NCBI RefSeq assembly: GCF_020731415.2
Contig: NZ_CP088273.1
Location: forward strand, 2,795,001-2,859,000
Direction: 5' to 3'
DNA from: Phyllobacterium sp. T1293
GTDB taxonomy: Bacteria > Pseudomonadota > Alphaproteobacteria > Rhizobiales > Rhizobiaceae
DNA length: 64,000 nt
Shown one piece after another: positions 53,935-62,891 of this stretch (positions within the stretch are counted from its first letter, which is position 1; each line of letters opens with the position of its first letter). The position numbers and the translations under genes were made by a program. The notes beneath the pieces are model-generated. The model was given only the letters and a program-made list of their open reading frames with translations. It searched no databases and was not told the origin of the DNA.

Positions 53935-55119
53935 ATGACCGACCAGATCGCTCCCTTTGCCTTCCATACCACGCCGCGCATCGTCTTTGCGGCTGGCGCC
54001 AGCGGTGACGTTGCCACCCATCTGCGCATACAGCCCAAAGACCGGCTGCTTATCGTCACAGACGCAACCATCCTTGCCTTGGGACTGGCGCAACCGGCCA
54101 TCGCCAGCCTGCAAGCCGCCGGAGCGGATATCACGGTGTTCGGCGAGGTGGAAGCGGACCCATCGTTAAAAACACTGTTAAGTGCAGTCGAAATGGCCCG
54201 AGAGAACAGTGTGAACCATGTGCTCGGATTTGGCGGCGGTTCGTCGCTTGACGTGGCCAAACTGGTAGCGCTGCTGGCAGGCTCCAATGAGAATCTCGAT
54301 GAGGCCTGGGGCGTTGGAAACGCCAAAGGCCCGCGCCTGAAACTGACGTTGATCCCCACTACAGCGGGCACAGGTTCCGAGGTTACACCCGTCTCCATTA
54401 TTACCGTGGGCGGCAGTGAAAAACGCGGTGTGTCGTCACCGCTGATCCTGCCTGATGTTGCCTTGCTTGATCCAGACCTTACCTTGGGTCTTCCACCGCA
54501 TGTCTCCGCAGCGACCGGTATTGATGCCATGGTGCATGCCATCGAGGCTTACGCCTCAAAGAACGTCAATAATAATCCTGTCTCGCGAGCGCTTGCTGTG
54601 GAAGCACTGCGCCTGCTTGGGGCGAACATTGAAAAGGCGGTCTTTACAGGCAAGGATAAGGCCGCGCGTTCCGCCATGCTGCTCGGTTCAATGCTGGCAG
54701 GACAAGCCTTTGCCAATTCGCCGGTCGCAGCCGTCCATGCCCTCGCCTATCCCATCGGTGGTACGTTCCATGTGCCGCATGGTTTGTCCAATGCCTTGGT
54801 TTTGCCCCATGTGCTGCGTTACAACGCCGCCGAATCCACAAACGGGGCCGCGGTGCTTTATGCAGCACTGGCACCTCATGCATTTGCAGATATCAATGTG
54901 AGCGGGGGAATACAGCTCATTTGCAACAGGTTTATTGATCGCTTGGCCGAACTCTCGGCAAAACTCGGGCTCCAGACCCGGTTGCGGGATGTTGGCATTG
55001 GCGAGGGCGATCTGGCCTTCATGGCTGCCGATGCCATGAAACAGGGGCGGCTTCTGGTCAACAATCCACGCGACGTGACTGAGGCCGATGCCTTGGCGAT
55101 CTATAGAACGGCCTGGTAA
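53935..55119 (+). CDS. Iron-containing alcohol dehydrogenase
   Basis: A 394-residue type III alcohol dehydrogenase. GFGGGSSLDVAKLVA and PTTAGTGSEVTP bind NAD(P); metal ligands lie in GIDAMVHAIEAY and VHALAYPIGGTFHVPHG. It reduces or oxidises small alcohols and aldehydes; substrate is not evident. It starts an operon with slyX (11 bases downstream). Confidence 0.92.
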   Translation: MTDQIAPFAFHTTPRIVFAAGASGDVATHLRIQPKDRLLIVTDATILALGLAQPAIASLQAAGADITVFGEVEADPSLKTLLSAVEMARENSVNHVLGFGGGSSLDVAKLVALLAGSNENLDEAWGVGNAKGPRLKLTLIPTTAGTGSEVTPVSIITVGGSEKRGVSSPLILPDVALLDPDLTLGLPPHVSAATGIDAMVHAIEAYASKNVNNNPVSRALAVEALRLLGANIEKAVFTGKDKAARSAMLLGSMLAGQAFANSPVAAVHALAYPIGGTFHVPHGLSNALVLPHVLRYNAAESTNGAAVLYAALAPHAFADINVSGGIQLICNRFIDRLAELSAKLGLQTRLRDVGIGEGDLAFMAADAMKQGRLLVNNPRDVTEADALAIYRTAW

Positions 55120-55130
55120 CGGAGACAGGG

Positions 55131-55340
55131 ATGACTGCTGATACGGACCGCGTCACCAAGCTTGAAGTTCTTGTGACGGAACAGGAAAAGACCATTGAGG
55201 AGCTTTCCACCCAAATTGCCGAGCAATGGAGGGTGATCGAGGGTATGCGCCGCAAGCTTGATGCCTTGACGGACCGCTTCCTCGTTCTGGAAGAGCAAAC
55301 TGCGCCGGACGTTCCGGTGACCAAACCACCCCACTGGTAG
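55131..55340 (+). CDS. slyX: SlyX family protein
   Basis: A 69-residue coiled-coil protein with heptad-like VTKLEVLVTEQEKTIEELST and the typical C-terminal PPHW. Function is not known in any organism to my knowledge. Confidence 0.9.
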   Translation: MTADTDRVTKLEVLVTEQEKTIEELSTQIAEQWRVIEGMRRKLDALTDRFLVLEEQTAPDVPVTKPPHW

Positions 55341-55352
55341 GCACAAATCCCA

Positions 55353-55808
55353 ATGATCACTGTTGAACCTCTGGAAAATCGCCCCGAACTTGTCCCCGTG
55401 TGCGCACGCTGGAATTTCCATGAATGGGGGCAGGCCTATGGCAGGACCATGGAGCAGACGGTCGACGCCCTGATGCCCATGCTCGATCCGGATAGTCGGC
55501 AAAAGGCGTTTGTCGCGCTGGTATCCGGGATACCGTCGGGCCTTGTGCTTTTGATCGATAATGATCTGGACAGCCACGAACATCTCACGCCGTGGCTTGC
55601 CAGCCTTTACGTTGCCCCCGCCTTTCGCAACAAAGGCATTGGAAAGCAGTTGATAGCAGCCGCGGAAGCAGCTGCCAGAAGTCAGGGCCACGAAGAACTA
55701 TACCTCTATACGGACAAACCCGATTATTACCGGTCCGTTGGCTGGCAACCGCAGGAAGAGCTTGCCGGTGAAAATCAGGGTATGACGATTCTCAACCGCA
55801 ATCTTTGA
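55353..55808 (+). CDS. GNAT acetyltransferase
   Basis: A 151-residue acetyltransferase with acetyl-CoA-binding motif LYVAPAFRNKGIGKQLIAAA and C-terminal DYYRSVGWQPQEE. It is 12 bases after slyX and probably in the same operon. It ends immediately against the convergent LysE-type gene. Substrate is unknown. Confidence 0.88.
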   Translation: MITVEPLENRPELVPVCARWNFHEWGQAYGRTMEQTVDALMPMLDPDSRQKAFVALVSGIPSGLVLLIDNDLDSHEHLTPWLASLYVAPAFRNKGIGKQLIAAAEAAARSQGHEELYLYTDKPDYYRSVGWQPQEELAGENQGMTILNRNL

Positions 55809-56444
55809 TCAGACCCGGTGCGTCTTGAATGCTTCCACAATCAGCTTCAAGCCGAGGGCACCCATAACCGCCCCGGCACCCCGATCAATCCAAGCCTTGA
55901 AACCGGCATAGGTAGCGCGGGCTCTGGCCGTCGAAAACATGGTGGCAACGAACATGTACCAGCCCGTTTCAATGAGGAACACCATGGGCGGCAGAGCGAG
56001 CAAAAGCCAAAGTGGCGCATTGGCTGGTAAGAGCGCTGCAAACAGGCTGGCGTAAACAATTGCAGTTTTTGGATTGCTCAGCTGGGTCATTAACGCAAAC
56101 GAGAAAGACCGGGCCACGGACATGCGCGCGCCGGTTCCCGGCAGAGCCAAGGGCTCGGAAGCGCTGTTCCAGATACGGATAGCGACGTAAACCAGATAGG
56201 CCCCGCCAGCCACTTTCAAGATCAGATAAAGCCATTCAACCTGCATCAGCAAAGCAGTCAGTCCCAGAACGGCAAGACAGCTGAAGATCGTACCGCCAAT
56301 GCCCATGCCGAGCGCTGCGGCAATTCCATGCAGGCGCGGCGAGGTGATGGCGATACGCGAAACAAGAACAAAGCTCGGGCCGGGGCTCATAGCTCCCAGC
56401 AGCAGAACTCCAAGAATACTGAAGAAAACGGCTATCGCAGACAT
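55809..56444 (-). CDS. LysE/RhtB family exporter
   Basis: A 211-residue inner-membrane exporter: LLLGAMSPGPSFVLVSRIAI at the N-terminus, then about six spans, with QLSNPKTAIVYASLF in the middle. It probably exports an amino acid. It is a paralogue-type relative of the protein at 27716-28336. Confidence 0.9.
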   Translation of the reverse strand: MSAIAVFFSILGVLLLGAMSPGPSFVLVSRIAITSPRLHGIAAALGMGIGGTIFSCLAVLGLTALLMQVEWLYLILKVAGGAYLVYVAIRIWNSASEPLALPGTGARMSVARSFSFALMTQLSNPKTAIVYASLFAALLPANAPLWLLLALPPMVFLIETGWYMFVATMFSTARARATYAGFKAWIDRGAGAVMGALGLKLIVEAFKTHRV

Positions 56445-56601
56445 AGGGCATCCTCCTTGGGTTGGAACAGGCTGCCCAGGCGCGCGGCATCTTAAATCTG
56501 CGCTTCCCGATGGTGCCCCATCTCAATGCGCCAGTTGCGCAGGTGGGCATAATCTCACAATCCGACGGGAACACAAGCAGACGTTGGTGGCAAAAAATAA
56601 A

Positions 56602-56625
56602 GCCGCCGGTCTTGCAACCGGCGGC
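56602..56625 (-). terminator. Rho-independent terminator after the BMP gene
   Basis: On the minus strand GCCGCCGGT and ACCGGCGGC form a nine-pair stem with a six-base loop, followed by TTTATTTTTTG, 20 bases after the stop at 56645. Confidence 0.92.
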
Positions 56626-56644
56626 TCGTCAAATGCGTGGAGAA

Positions 56645-57643
56645 TCAGCCCTTATATGGGCAGGCATTGTCCGTGTTGTAGTTGTGAACCTTGACCTTGC
56701 CAGAGATAATGTCGGCCTTGGCGGCCTCAACAGCTTTCTTGACATCATCGGTCAGAAGTTTGGCGTTGTTTTCGTCAGCGGCATAGTCAACACCGCCTTC
56801 CTTGACGCCGAGAACATTGACGCCCGCTGTGAACTTGCCATCCGCGCCATCCTTGAAAGCATTATAGGTGGCAACATCAACACGCTTCAGCATGGAGGTC
56901 AGAACCTTGCCCGGATGCAGGCCGTTCTGGTTGGAGTCAACGCCAATACCAAGCTTGTTCAGATCAGCTGCCTTCTGCAACACACCGATACCGGTACCGC
57001 CAGCCGCAGCGAAGATCACGTCCGAACCCTGATCGATCTGAGACTTGGTAATTTCACCGCCCTTGGCAGGATCATTCCACGCAGCAGGCGTATCGCCAGT
57101 CATGTTCTGGATAACCTTGGCATCCGGATTGGTTGCCTTGACACCGCCGACATAACCGCAGGCGAAGTTACGGATCAATGGAACGTCCATACCGCCAACG
57201 AAGCTGACAGTGCCTGTTTTCGATGACTTGGCAGCGATGACGCCGACGAGATAAGAACCTTCATTGTCGTTGAAAACAACCGAGCGCACATTCGGCTTGT
57301 CAACGACGGCATCGATGATGACAAACTTGGTGTCGGGAAATTCCGTCGATACTTTTTCAATCGCCGCAGCAGCGGAGAAACCGGCAATGACGATGGGTGA
57401 ATTGCCATCGGAAGCGAATTTGCGCAGAGCCTGCTCGCGCTGGGCTTCATTCTGGATTTCGAACTCGCGGAATTTTACACCGGATTCCTTGGTGTATTTT
57501 TCCGCGCCGTGAAATGCAGCCTCATTGAAGGATTTATCGAATTTGCCACCGAGATCGAAGATCAAGGCAGGTTTATTGTCCGCAGCATAGGCTGAAACGG
57601 ACATGGCTGTGGCAGCCAGCAGACCAAGAACAATACGCTTCAT
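56645..57643 (-). CDS. BMP-family nucleoside-binding periplasmic protein
   Basis: A 332-residue basic membrane protein (PnrA-like) substrate-binding component. The ATG at 57643 begins a signal peptide (MKRIVLGLLAATAMSVSAYA) after AGAGGGT. Family motifs are FDLGGKFDKSFNEAAFHGAE, IVIAGFSAAAAI, DNEGSYLVGVIAA and VIFAAAGGTGIGVLQ. It should feed nucleosides to the ABC operon at 49591-53787, from which it is separated by other genes; it is monocistronic with its own terminator. Confidence 0.92.
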   Translation of the reverse strand: MKRIVLGLLAATAMSVSAYAADNKPALIFDLGGKFDKSFNEAAFHGAEKYTKESGVKFREFEIQNEAQREQALRKFASDGNSPIVIAGFSAAAAIEKVSTEFPDTKFVIIDAVVDKPNVRSVVFNDNEGSYLVGVIAAKSSKTGTVSFVGGMDVPLIRNFACGYVGGVKATNPDAKVIQNMTGDTPAAWNDPAKGGEITKSQIDQGSDVIFAAAGGTGIGVLQKAADLNKLGIGVDSNQNGLHPGKVLTSMLKRVDVATYNAFKDGADGKFTAGVNVLGVKEGGVDYAADENNAKLLTDDVKKAVEAAKADIISGKVKVHNYNTDNACPYKG

Positions 57644-57869
57644 TTGATACCAACCCTCTGGATTTTGTTGACGAGGACCAACATTCTGCTGGTTCCGGAA
57701 TTCGTTGCGACCCATCCCATTATGGCCGCCCCAAAAAGCAATCTTGCACGGCTCCGGGCAAAATTCACGCGGAATTTTGCCTCCCGGTCAAATATCAAAG
57801 AATAACTCAATCTTAACAGGAACTTAAATGGATTTTACCTGTGGAATAGGACAGGAAATCCTAACCTTC

Positions 57870-58214
57870 TCAACGGGCCGCAAAGCGCCCTACCCGGTTC
57901 TCTCGGCGATATCCCAGCGCATATAGAAGAAAAGCCAGAATGGCGAAAACAACGAATGTTGGAGTTTCGAGGACCCAGAGCATCAGGGGATTCCATAAAA
58001 TGGGATAAAGATGAGCATTGAAGTAAGTCTCAACGAGGGTAAGCGATGAAGCGGACAGGGATTGCCAGCTTTCGCGCAAGGATGTGGTGACCAGATGGGA
58101 TGCGCCGACGGACCGGGCGGCATCGAGAACCGCCGCGATGATCGCCATGGCAAGAGCTATATAGGCGAAAAGCCTTAAAACGGGTCGGATCACATCACTC
58201 TCCAAAATCATCAT
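57870..58214 (-). CDS. Small integral membrane protein, unknown function
   Basis: A 114-residue protein with an N-terminal span (LFAYIALAMAIIAAVLDAA) and a C-terminal span (PTFVVFAILAFLLYALGYRR) separated by a periplasmic or cytoplasmic loop (SLRESWQSLSASSL). Two tandem ATGs occur; GGAG precedes the first by nine bases. I recognise no characterised family, but the pattern looks conserved-type. Confidence 0.7.
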   Translation of the reverse strand: MMILESDVIRPVLRLFAYIALAMAIIAAVLDAARSVGASHLVTTSLRESWQSLSASSLTLVETYFNAHLYPILWNPLMLWVLETPTFVVFAILAFLLYALGYRRENRVGRFAAR

Positions 58215-58387
58215 TCAGCGCCGCTCCGGCAACGCAAAAATCGCATTCTAGCGCGGAACATTGCCCGATTGAATGCGGATTTGGCGATATTCTGATCCCG
58301 GAATGTGAAATTTCCCTGAAAATTCCCAACAATTTCAGAGGCAAACCCATGAAAATGCATCAAAGCGCAATTATGTTGAAATAGGTG

Positions 58388-58415
58388 TTGAACAAGTGCT
58401 TGTTCTGACTATAGT
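58388..58415 (+). promoter_or_regulatory. Promoter-like sequence with a dyad between -35 and -10
   Basis: TTGAAC (58388-58393) and TATAGT (58410-58415) are 16 bases apart. A perfect inverted repeat, GAACAAG-TG-CTTGTTC at 58390-58405, fills the space between them, as expected for a repressor site. No gene starts until the tRNA 150 bases further on. Confidence 0.5.
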
Positions 58416-58421
58416 GCGCGC

Positions 58422-58530
58422 CGCACGGGGTCGTTGTTGGCTAACCATCTTCAAGTGACTCGCGCAAATTCCAAAGACTGAGTGACCGATGGTTGACGGT
58501 GCTCCTGAGCCGGTTTTTCCGGCTGAGAAT
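58422..58530 (+). ncRNA. Candidate small RNA upstream of tRNA-Ser
   Basis: Downstream of the promoter-like pair lies an AACCATC/GATGGTT stem (58443-58449, 58488-58494) enclosing a smaller ACTC/GAGT pairing. It is followed by an AGCCGG-TTTTT-CCGGCT hairpin (58508-58524). There is no strong T-run after the last hairpin. It could alternatively be the 5' leader of the tRNA transcript. Confidence 0.35.
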
Positions 58531-58565
58531 GACCAACCCGACCGGCCCCATGCCGGACGATCTGC

Positions 58566-58656
58566 GGAGAGGTGGCCGAGTGGTTGAAGGCGCACGCCTG
58601 GAAAGTGTGTTTACGTCAAAAGCGTAACGCGGGTTCGAATCCCGCTCTCTCCGCCA
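58566..58656 (+). tRNA. tRNA-Ser (anticodon GGA)
   Basis: A 91-base class II tRNA. The acceptor stem GGAGAGG pairs with TCTCTCC, followed by G and encoded CCA. The anticodon loop CTGGAAA lies between CACGC and GTGTG, giving anticodon GGA at 58600-58602. A long variable arm follows, and the T-loop GGTTCGAATCC is canonical. Confidence 0.97.
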
Positions 58657-58768
58657 GTCCTTTCAAAGTCCATTGTTTTCATTGCAAATCAGAGCGCCAA
58701 GTGCATGGCCTATACCAAATTTGGCATCATGCAGATTTCGCACACGCGCAACGGCACGGGAAAAACTC

Positions 58769-59143
58769 ATGTTTGATCACGTTAAATTCGGAGTGAGAGA
58801 CTTTGCGGCAAGCAAGGCGTTCTATCTTGAAGCACTCAAGCCGCTCGGTGTCGCTGTTATCGCTGAGGGGCCACCAGCCTATGGCGTCGAACTTAGCCCA
58901 GAGGGTAAGGCTTCATTATGCCTGTATCAATCCGAGGAGAAACCAGCGCATCTGCATCTGGCGTTTACAGCCGAGAACCGCCAGCAAGTCGATGCATTTT
59001 ACCGCGCCGCTCTGGAGGCGGGTGGCAAAGACAATGGCGGCCCCGGTCTGCGCCCGCACTACCACGCCAACTATTATGCAGCCTTTGTGATTGATCCTGA
59101 TGGCCATAACATCGAAGTGGTTTGCCATGTGCCCGCGGCTTGA
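58769..59143 (+). CDS. VOC-family (glyoxalase) protein
   Basis: A 124-residue VOC protein: MFDHVKFGVRDFAASKAFYL at the N-terminus, LHLAFTAENRQQVDAFYRAA, and the C-terminal AAFVIDPDGHNIEVVCH with metal-ligand-like His and Glu. ATG 58769 is used, as upstream sequence only extends toward the tRNA. Substrate is unknown. Confidence 0.85.
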   Translation: MFDHVKFGVRDFAASKAFYLEALKPLGVAVIAEGPPAYGVELSPEGKASLCLYQSEEKPAHLHLAFTAENRQQVDAFYRAALEAGGKDNGGPGLRPHYHANYYAAFVIDPDGHNIEVVCHVPAA

Positions 59144-59163
59144 TGGACCTTATTGGAAACGGT

Positions 59164-60069
59164 TCAACTAACGCGTACCACATCATCTTTGTCTTCGAGA
59201 TTGGAACATTCCAACAGCAGCTGACGGAATTCTTTGAAAGCGGGCGTGCCGAAGCCCGGTCGGCTGGCAACCCATGTGTCGACCCGCATCAACGGTTTGA
59301 TTGTGAATCGTGCAGCATCGGGCACGAGATCGAGCACGCTGCGCGGCAAGATGGAGAAACACGACCCCGCCGCGGTACACGCTACCATGGCATGATAGGA
59401 CCCCACTTCCTGAATCCGCAGCGCCGTCCTTTTTGAACCAAAGTCCATGGCCCACTCCTCCGCCAGCATGCGATAAGTGCAACCGGGCGCGAAAGCGGCA
59501 AGGGCACGCGGCTTGATTTCTTCCGAATGCTGGATCTCGGGATGCCCCGGCGGCAGCAACAGGACCAGTTCCTCACGAAATACCGGCACCTTATCCAAGA
59601 CGTCCGGCGCGAGCCACCATTCGCCTTCAGGCACGGCGATCAGCGCGCAGTCGATTCGGTGAGCAAGGAGCGCCTCGATGAGCTGACGGGTTGGCGCTGT
59701 CGAAAGATCAATGGTGACCTGCGGCCACCGCATGTTGAACTCGGCAAGCGGCATCGGCAAACGCGTGGCGGCGGTTGACTCCATTGAACCGAGACGCAGG
59801 ATACCGAGCGGTTCTCGAGGATTGACCGTTTGCTGTGCCTCCTCAGCCAGATTCAGGATGCGCTCTGCATAATCCAGATAGGCCGCACCCTCTGTGGTAA
59901 GTTCCATGCGCTTCTTGTCTCTCTGGAATAACGGCACACCGACCTCCGCCTCCAGTTGCTGGATTCGGGTCGTGACATTTGAAGGCACGCGACCCAGCAA
60001 TTCAGCTGCTCGGGTGACGCTCTGCTCCCGGGCGACTGCGCGGAAAACAGCGAGCGATGCAAGGTCCAT
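59164..60069 (-). CDS. LysR-family transcriptional regulator
   Basis: A 301-residue regulator. The N-terminal HTH (FRAVAREQSVTRAAELLGRV, then PSNVTTRIQQLEAEVGVPLF) is followed by a periplasmic-binding-protein-like effector domain. ATG 60069 has GGAG seven bases upstream and is preferred to 60081. It is divergent from a nitronate monooxygenase gene, which it probably controls. Confidence 0.9.
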   Translation of the reverse strand: MDLASLAVFRAVAREQSVTRAAELLGRVPSNVTTRIQQLEAEVGVPLFQRDKKRMELTTEGAAYLDYAERILNLAEEAQQTVNPREPLGILRLGSMESTAATRLPMPLAEFNMRWPQVTIDLSTAPTRQLIEALLAHRIDCALIAVPEGEWWLAPDVLDKVPVFREELVLLLPPGHPEIQHSEEIKPRALAAFAPGCTYRMLAEEWAMDFGSKRTALRIQEVGSYHAMVACTAAGSCFSILPRSVLDLVPDAARFTIKPLMRVDTWVASRPGFGTPAFKEFRQLLLECSNLEDKDDVVRVS

Positions 60070-60103
60070 AAAATTCTCCATTGCAGAATAACTTTTACTA
60101 TGT

Positions 60104-60120
60104 ATTCTTTATATGAGAAT
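60104..60120. promoter_or_regulatory. LysR-type operator candidate
   Basis: ATTCT-N7-AGAAT is an inverted repeat with the T-N11-A form bound by LysR proteins. It lies in the ~100-base divergent region. An additional AGAATA/TATTCT pair spans 60085-60108. Confidence 0.5.
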
Positions 60121-60169
60121 TGAAGTCAATCATTCTCCAGATGAAGTATGTCAGACGAGGTATAAGCGC

Positions 60170-61222
60170 ATGCTCAAAGCACTTGGCGTTCAACTTCCTA
60201 TTGTCCAGGCGCCCATGGCCGGAGTTTCCACTCCTGCTCTTGCCGCGGCAGTCTCCAATGCAGGCGGATTGGGATCACTCGGGATCGGAGCCAGCACGGT
60301 GGCGCGGGCCCGTCAGGCGATTGAAGAAACGCGCGCACTGACTTCCCGGCCCTTCAATGTGAATGTTTTTTGCCACGAGCCGGCCCGCCGGGATGCGGAG
60401 ATTGAAAGCAATTGGTTGAACTATCTCGCACCCTTTTTCTTGGAATTCGGCATTGAGACACCGGCTACGCTTGATGAAATCTACAAGACCTTCCTCGCGG
60501 ACGAAGACGCGTTTCGCATGCTGCTCCATGAACGTCCGGCAGTCGTAAGCTTTCATTTTGGCCTGCCTAGCCCAGACAAGATTTCTGCTTTTCGCAAAGC
60601 CGGTATCACGATGCTGGCGACTGCGACCAGCCTGTCCGAAGCCAAGGCGATTGAGGCAGCCGGGATCGATGGAATAGTGGCGCAGGGAATTGAAGCTGGC
60701 GGCCACCGCGGCGTTTTCGACCCGCAAAGGGTTGACGAGAGGCTGAGCACGTCGGTTCTCGTCCGAATGCTTGTCACAAGGACCAGCTTGCCCGTGATTG
60801 CGGCAGGTGGGATCATGGATGGCGCAGGCATCAGAGCATCGCTCGATCTCGGAGCGACTGCTGCACAGCTCGGAACAGCATTTATCCTATGCCCGGAATC
60901 CACAGCAAATGCCGGTTATCGGCAAAATCTCAAGAGTGACCGGGCCACGATCACGCGGTTGACGACGGTTCTCTCAGGACGCCCGGCGCGCGGCATTGTC
61001 AATCGCTTCATCGAATATTGCGAGGCTGCCGGAAGCCCGACACCCGCGCCCTATCCGGTAGCATATGACCTTGCAAAGCGGCTTCACGCTGGCGCGGCGA
61101 AACATGGCAACAACGAGTTTGCCGCCCAGTGGGCTGGTCAGGGAGCGCCAATGGCGCGTGAACTGCCCGCCGCGCAGCTCGTAAAGGTGCTTGCCGGTGA
61201 GTTGCAAGCTGCGGGTCATTGA
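60170..61222 (+). CDS. Nitronate monooxygenase family protein
   Basis: A 350-residue FMN-dependent TIM-barrel enzyme. [51 protein letters not shown] and [17 protein letters not shown] are NMO motifs. It oxidises propionate 3-nitronate or other nitroalkanes. ATG 60170 follows GAGG at nine bases; an in-frame ATG at 60113 has no ribosome-binding site and overlaps the operator. Confidence 0.92.
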   Translation: MLKALGVQLPIVQAPMAGVSTPALAAAVSNAGGLGSLGIGASTVARARQAIEETRALTSRPFNVNVFCHEPARRDAEIESNWLNYLAPFFLEFGIETPATLDEIYKTFLADEDAFRMLLHERPAVVSFHFGLPSPDKISAFRKAGITMLATATSLSEAKAIEAAGIDGIVAQGIEAGGHRGVFDPQRVDERLSTSVLVRMLVTRTSLPVIAAGGIMDGAGIRASLDLGATAAQLGTAFILCPESTANAGYRQNLKSDRATITRLTTVLSGRPARGIVNRFIEYCEAAGSPTPAPYPVAYDLAKRLHAGAAKHGNNEFAAQWAGQGAPMARELPAAQLVKVLAGELQAAGH

Positions 61223-61270
61223 TTGCTTTGCCTCGATGGTCAAGTCGTCCTGTAGCCTGCATCTCCCGCA

Positions 61271-61299
61271 TGGTCATCCACTTGTCAGATAGTTGCGAT
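61271..61299 (+). promoter_or_regulatory. Pho-box-like repeats upstream of glpQ
   Basis: TGGTCAT-N4-TTGTCAG-N4-TTGCGAT gives three seven-base units spaced 11 bases apart, about 83 bases before the glpQ start. Each unit is an imperfect match to CTGTCAT. Gene function supports PhoB control, but the match is moderate. Confidence 0.4.
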
Positions 61300-61381
61300 A
61301 AAAAGGCGGAAAGGCGTTGGTGCGGCTCACGGATTTCGAGATGCGCAAAGCCGTGGCATCGGCAGGATTGGAGACGCGATC

Positions 61382-62782
61382 ATGAAGTATATTCTCGCGG
61401 GGTCGAAAGTGCTGACCGGTTTCGTACTATTGTGCTCGGTGGCCTTTGCACTGAATACCCAGCCAGCGGCTCAGGCGCAAAACGCTTCCACTGCCGTGAA
61501 CCAAAAAACTTTCCTAACTCTGGATGGTAAGCCACCGTTGATTGTCGGACATCGGGGCCTGCCGGGGTTGGTGCCGGAAGAGACCGAAGCGTCCTATGAT
61601 CTTGCTGCGGCTCTGGGAACAGACGCCCTCGAAGAGGACTTGCATCTGACCAGGGATTGCGTGTTGGTAGCACGCCATAATCCATGGTTGAGCGACAATA
61701 CCAACATCGCCGACGTGGCAAAGAGCAATGCTGATGTTGCGGCCCGCAAGCGCACGGTGCCGGGTATCCCGGTCAAGGTGAAGTGGGCGCAGACTCCGGC
61801 CAGCGGGCCCGCAGAATATCTCACCGATTTCACCAATCCAGCGGATGCCAAATCGGTGCTGAAATCCCTGATCGTTGATGGTGAGGATCACACAAATGAT
61901 TGGTCGATTACCGATTTCACCATGGCGGAACTGAAGAACTGGATTGCCGGTACGACGTTTGATGCAGCCAATGAACGGCCAAAGGTTTTCAATGGCAAAT
62001 TCCCGGTCCTCAGCTTTCAGGAGATCATCGATATCGCCAAGGCAAAGGCCAAAGAAACCGGGCGCGTGATCGCTGTCTATCCGGAGACCAAGAATCCGAC
62101 GTGGAACAATGCGCAGGCCATCGCCAATGGCTGCGGCGCGCCGGGCAGCCGCCCGCTTGAGGACGCTTTGATGAAGATCATCAAAGATAACGGCCTCGAT
62201 TCAAGGGACGCGCCGATTCTGGTACAGAGTTTTGAGCCAAGCAGTCTGAAATATATGCATGATCACGGACTGCAGACCAGACTGGTCCAGCTTATTGATG
62301 GCGACGGCGTTGATTTCAAAACCGGCAAAGTTCTTTATGACGACATCACCAATTCCCGCCCTTTCGACTGGACAGTCTCCGGCGACCCGCGCTGGTTTGA
62401 TGCCATGCTGACCCCCGAAGGCCTCGCTGAGATCAAGACCTATGCCGACGGCATCGGCCCATGGAAACCTCAGATCGTGCCTCTCAAGATTTCGCCGTGG
62501 AAGGAGACCAACCCAGATGGCACGCCGTTTAAGGGATCAACGCCCGAAGCCTCGACTCAAGATCCCACCAGCCTGATCGCCGATGCACATAAGGCCGGTC
62601 TGTTCGTGCATGTCTTCACCTTTCGGAACGAAAAGAAATATCTGGCCGCCGATTACCACGGCGATCCCAGCCTCGAATATCTCAAGTTCTTTCATTTGGG
62701 CGTGGATGGCGTCTTCACCGACTTCACACCCACCGGGGTGAGTGCGCGCGTCACTTACCTGCAGGAACCGGGATTGGAATGA
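61382..62782 (+). CDS. glpQ: Periplasmic glycerophosphodiester phosphodiesterase
   Basis: A 466-residue GDPD with a signal peptide (GFVLLCSVAFALNTQPAAQA). Catalytic motifs are GHRGLPGLVPEETEASYDLA (HR...E...), EEDLHLTRDCVLVARHNPWL, and later YPETKNPTWNN and VQSFEPSSLKYM. It hydrolyses glycerophosphodiesters to glycerol 3-phosphate and alcohol, supplying phosphate. GGAG lies eight bases upstream of the start. The PAP2 phosphatase gene follows. Confidence 0.93.
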   Translation: MKYILAGSKVLTGFVLLCSVAFALNTQPAAQAQNASTAVNQKTFLTLDGKPPLIVGHRGLPGLVPEETEASYDLAAALGTDALEEDLHLTRDCVLVARHNPWLSDNTNIADVAKSNADVAARKRTVPGIPVKVKWAQTPASGPAEYLTDFTNPADAKSVLKSLIVDGEDHTNDWSITDFTMAELKNWIAGTTFDAANERPKVFNGKFPVLSFQEIIDIAKAKAKETGRVIAVYPETKNPTWNNAQAIANGCGAPGSRPLEDALMKIIKDNGLDSRDAPILVQSFEPSSLKYMHDHGLQTRLVQLIDGDGVDFKTGKVLYDDITNSRPFDWTVSGDPRWFDAMLTPEGLAEIKTYADGIGPWKPQIVPLKISPWKETNPDGTPFKGSTPEASTQDPTSLIADAHKAGLFVHVFTFRNEKKYLAADYHGDPSLEYLKFFHLGVDGVFTDFTPTGVSARVTYLQEPGLE

Positions 62783-62891
62783 GCCGCTTGACCAAAAATA
62801 GCATCCATTTACAAATCATGAATTTCAACCTCCGAGCCGCGTCAGCCATCGTCAAGGGTTTGACAAAGCTACATCCAATAGGAGTTCAGCC

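Larger units (their letters stand above)
58215..58565 (+). other. Gene-free interval upstream of tRNA-Ser
   Basis: These 351 bases hold no coding frame of note. The second half contains a promoter-like pair, a dyad operator and several hairpins that could make a small RNA. Confidence 0.6.

Noticed and set aside
58390..58405. LexA (SOS) box upstream of tRNA-Ser
   Set aside because: The alphaproteobacterial box is GTTC-N7-GTTC in direct orientation; this is an inverted GAAC-N8-GTTC and fits neither that nor the Gram-positive form.
58371..58595. 74-residue minus-strand frame upstream of and overlapping the tRNA
   Set aside because: It covers the 5' part of the tRNA and lacks a ribosome-binding site and any recognisable sequence.
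58566..58656. Integrated element at the tRNA-Ser gene
   Set aside because: There is no integrase, no duplicated tRNA 3' end, and the downstream genes look chromosomal.
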